A stretch of DNA of 7,210 bases. It comes from JAYZDB01 sp036338025. GTDB lineage: Bacteria > Planctomycetota > UBA1135 > UBA2386. Positions 6,383 through 7,210 of this stretch are shown piece by piece. Where the stretch lies: positions 1 to 7,210 of the forward strand of contig JAYZDB010000187.1 in the NCBI GenBank assembly GCA_036338025.1. Direction: 5' to 3'. The notes under the pieces are model-generated. The model was not told where the DNA came from. It searched no databases and was given only the letters and a program-made list of their open reading frames with translations. A program made the position numbers and the translations under genes. Numbering within the stretch: position 1 is the first letter of the stretch; each line of letters opens with the position of its first letter.

Positions 6383-7210
6383 CAGACCTTCTCTCCCATG
6401 TCCTTTCGAACGTAGTCCTTGCCGTCTTCGATCTCACGACCGTCACCGCCTTCCCACGGCGGTGGCACCACCCGCGGATCCGGCCAGTCGGTGGCAGGCA
6501 CGCCGTCGGGTCCGAAACGCGGGTCCTTGCCCTTGGCCTTGTTCTCCATCGCGGCGAAGACTCGTTCGGGAGTGATCGGGTTGGTATCGACACGAACGCC
6601 AACAGCGTCGTACACGGCGTTGGCAACCGCCGGCATGATCGGCAGCAGCGGCCCCTGACCAGCTTCCTTGGCGCCGTATGGACCGCTGGGGTCGGGGTCC
6701 TCGACGATGTAGGTGATGATCTCCGGCATGTCGACACTGCACGGGCTCTTGTAGTCAAGCATCGAAGGCTGCTTGTGGAGGAAGATGCGCTTGCCCTTGT
6801 GGTGGCGATCCCAATACGCACTCTCCTCCATCATCGCTTCGCCCAGCCCCATGTAGACCGAACCCTCGATCTGCCCCATGACCAAGGCCGAGTTGATGCT
6901 CCGACCAATGTCGTGGGCAACCCATATCTTCGGAACGGTGTACTGACCGGTCTCCAGATCAACGTCGACCTCTACGACCGCGGCGGTGTATGAATACGCC
7001 GGACTCGGACCGACCCCACCACCCTTGAACTTCGCAGGCATGCGCGGTGGCTTGTAGGACCCGACCGTGCCAATCGTGCCGAACTTCGACTCGGCGGCGA
7101 CCACCGCATCCGCGAAGCTCAGTCGAGTCTCCGGGTTCGATGCGTCGAACACGTGCTCGTCAGCAAACACCAGGCGGCTCTTCGGCACCTCGAGTTTGGC
7201 CGCGACACCG
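6382..7210 (-). CDS. hcrA: Molybdopterin-binding large subunit, xanthine oxidase/4-hydroxybenzoyl-CoA reductase family, C-terminal part (partial at right edge)
   Basis: About 275 residues of the catalytic Mo subunit (normally about 770) are visible; the frame is open to base 7210, reading GVAAKLEVPKSRLVFAD at the edge. Seen: PSPAYSYTAAVVEVDVDLETG, where the C-terminal molybdopterin lobe begins; WVAHDIGRSINSALVMGQIEG, the conserved cofactor-binding stretch; LDYKSPCSVDMPEI; and GPYGAKEAGQGPLLPIMPAVA, which carries the equivalent of the family's active-site glutamate (GAA at 6666-6664). After PITPERVFAAM, where relatives usually end soon, there is an extra tail of about 55 charged, proline- and glycine-rich residues. 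The order large then medium subunit fits the small-large-medium order of hba/hcr operons, so the 2Fe-2S subunit is expected beyond the right edge. The insert type of the downstream subunit supports a 4-hydroxybenzoyl-CoA reductase over xanthine or aldehyde dehydrogenase, but the substrate is not proven. Confidence 0.83.
   Translation of the reverse strand, partial: GVAAKLEVPKSRLVFADEHVFDASNPETRLSFADAVVAAESKFGTIGTVGSYKPPRMPAKFKGGGVGPSPAYSYTAAVVEVDVDLETGQYTVPKIWVAHDIGRSINSALVMGQIEGSVYMGLGEAMMEESAYWDRHHKGKRIFLHKQPSMLDYKSPCSVDMPEIITYIVEDPDPSGPYGAKEAGQGPLLPIMPAVANAVYDAVGVRVDTNPITPERVFAAMENKAKGKDPRFGPDGVPATDWPDPRVVPPPWEGGDGREIEDGKDYVRKDMGEKV
6387..6397 (-). promoter_or_regulatory. Internal Shine-Dalgarno for the medium subunit
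   Basis: The last codons of the large subunit read GGGAGAGAAGG on the minus strand, ending four bases before the ATG at 6382. With the TGATG junction it indicates coupled translation of the two subunits. AAGG is slightly close to the ATG, while GGAGA sits at a better distance. Confidence 0.5.

Noticed and set aside
5897..6415. A 172-codon plus-strand frame over the flavin subunit
   Set aside because: It is antisense to the FAD motifs and the four-cysteine insert, and has no recognisable motifs of its own.
6303..6821. A 172-codon minus-strand frame overlapping the Mo and FAD subunits
   Set aside because: Its composition is low-complexity Arg/Ser/Thr, typical of a shifted frame. The true frames carry family motifs and meet at TGATG.
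1..7210. Mobile elements, CRISPR arrays, tRNA/rRNA genes or defence systems
   Set aside because: I saw no terminal inverted repeats, transposase or integrase motifs, regularly spaced direct repeats, or tRNA-like cloverleaf arms. Essentially all of the window is accounted for by seven protein genes and short gaps.

Overview
The window is about 7.2 kb of GC-rich (clearly above 60% by eye), densely packed bacterial DNA. Two features point to a Gram-negative organism: a lipoprotein with a lipobox signal and a membrane-anchored periplasmic-type SGNH protein. The UDP-sugar pyrophosphorylase is the short bacterial version with an NGGMATRFGG loop, and it sits near a 4-hydroxybenzoyl-CoA reductase type enzyme. 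This makes a deltaproteobacterial/Myxococcota-like or related environmental lineage plausible, but taxonomy cannot be settled from the window.

Layout: (1) 1-1023, minus: the N-terminal half of recG (replication-fork-reversal helicase), cut by the left edge just after Walker A. (2) 1133-2236, plus: a UDPGP-family uridylyltransferase, divergent from recG. (3) 2233-2910, minus: an AlkB-type Fe(II)/2-oxoglutarate dioxygenase, convergent with the uridylyltransferase; the two stop codons lie in one CTAG palindrome. (4) 3084-4127 and 4124-5332, plus: a translationally coupled pair, a six-bladed beta-propeller lipoprotein followed by a membrane-anchored SGNH/GDSL-like protein, with a possible 25-codon leader peptide just upstream. 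(5) 5390-6382 and 6382-7210, minus: the FAD/[4Fe-4S] medium subunit and the C-terminal part of the molybdopterin large subunit of a xanthine-oxidase-family enzyme of the 4-hydroxybenzoyl-CoA reductase type, with a TGATG junction; the large subunit runs off the right edge.

The genes do not form one pathway. recG and alkB both concern DNA maintenance but are on different transcription units. The uridylyltransferase supplies UDP-sugar for glycan synthesis, and the SGNH protein could act on an envelope glycan or acyl group, but that link is inference only. The right-hand pair belongs to aromatic-acid (benzoyl-CoA route) metabolism. I see no mobile element, CRISPR array, RNA gene or defence locus, and there is no gene-free stretch over 300 bases. 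The least explained part is the propeller-lipoprotein/SGNH pair.
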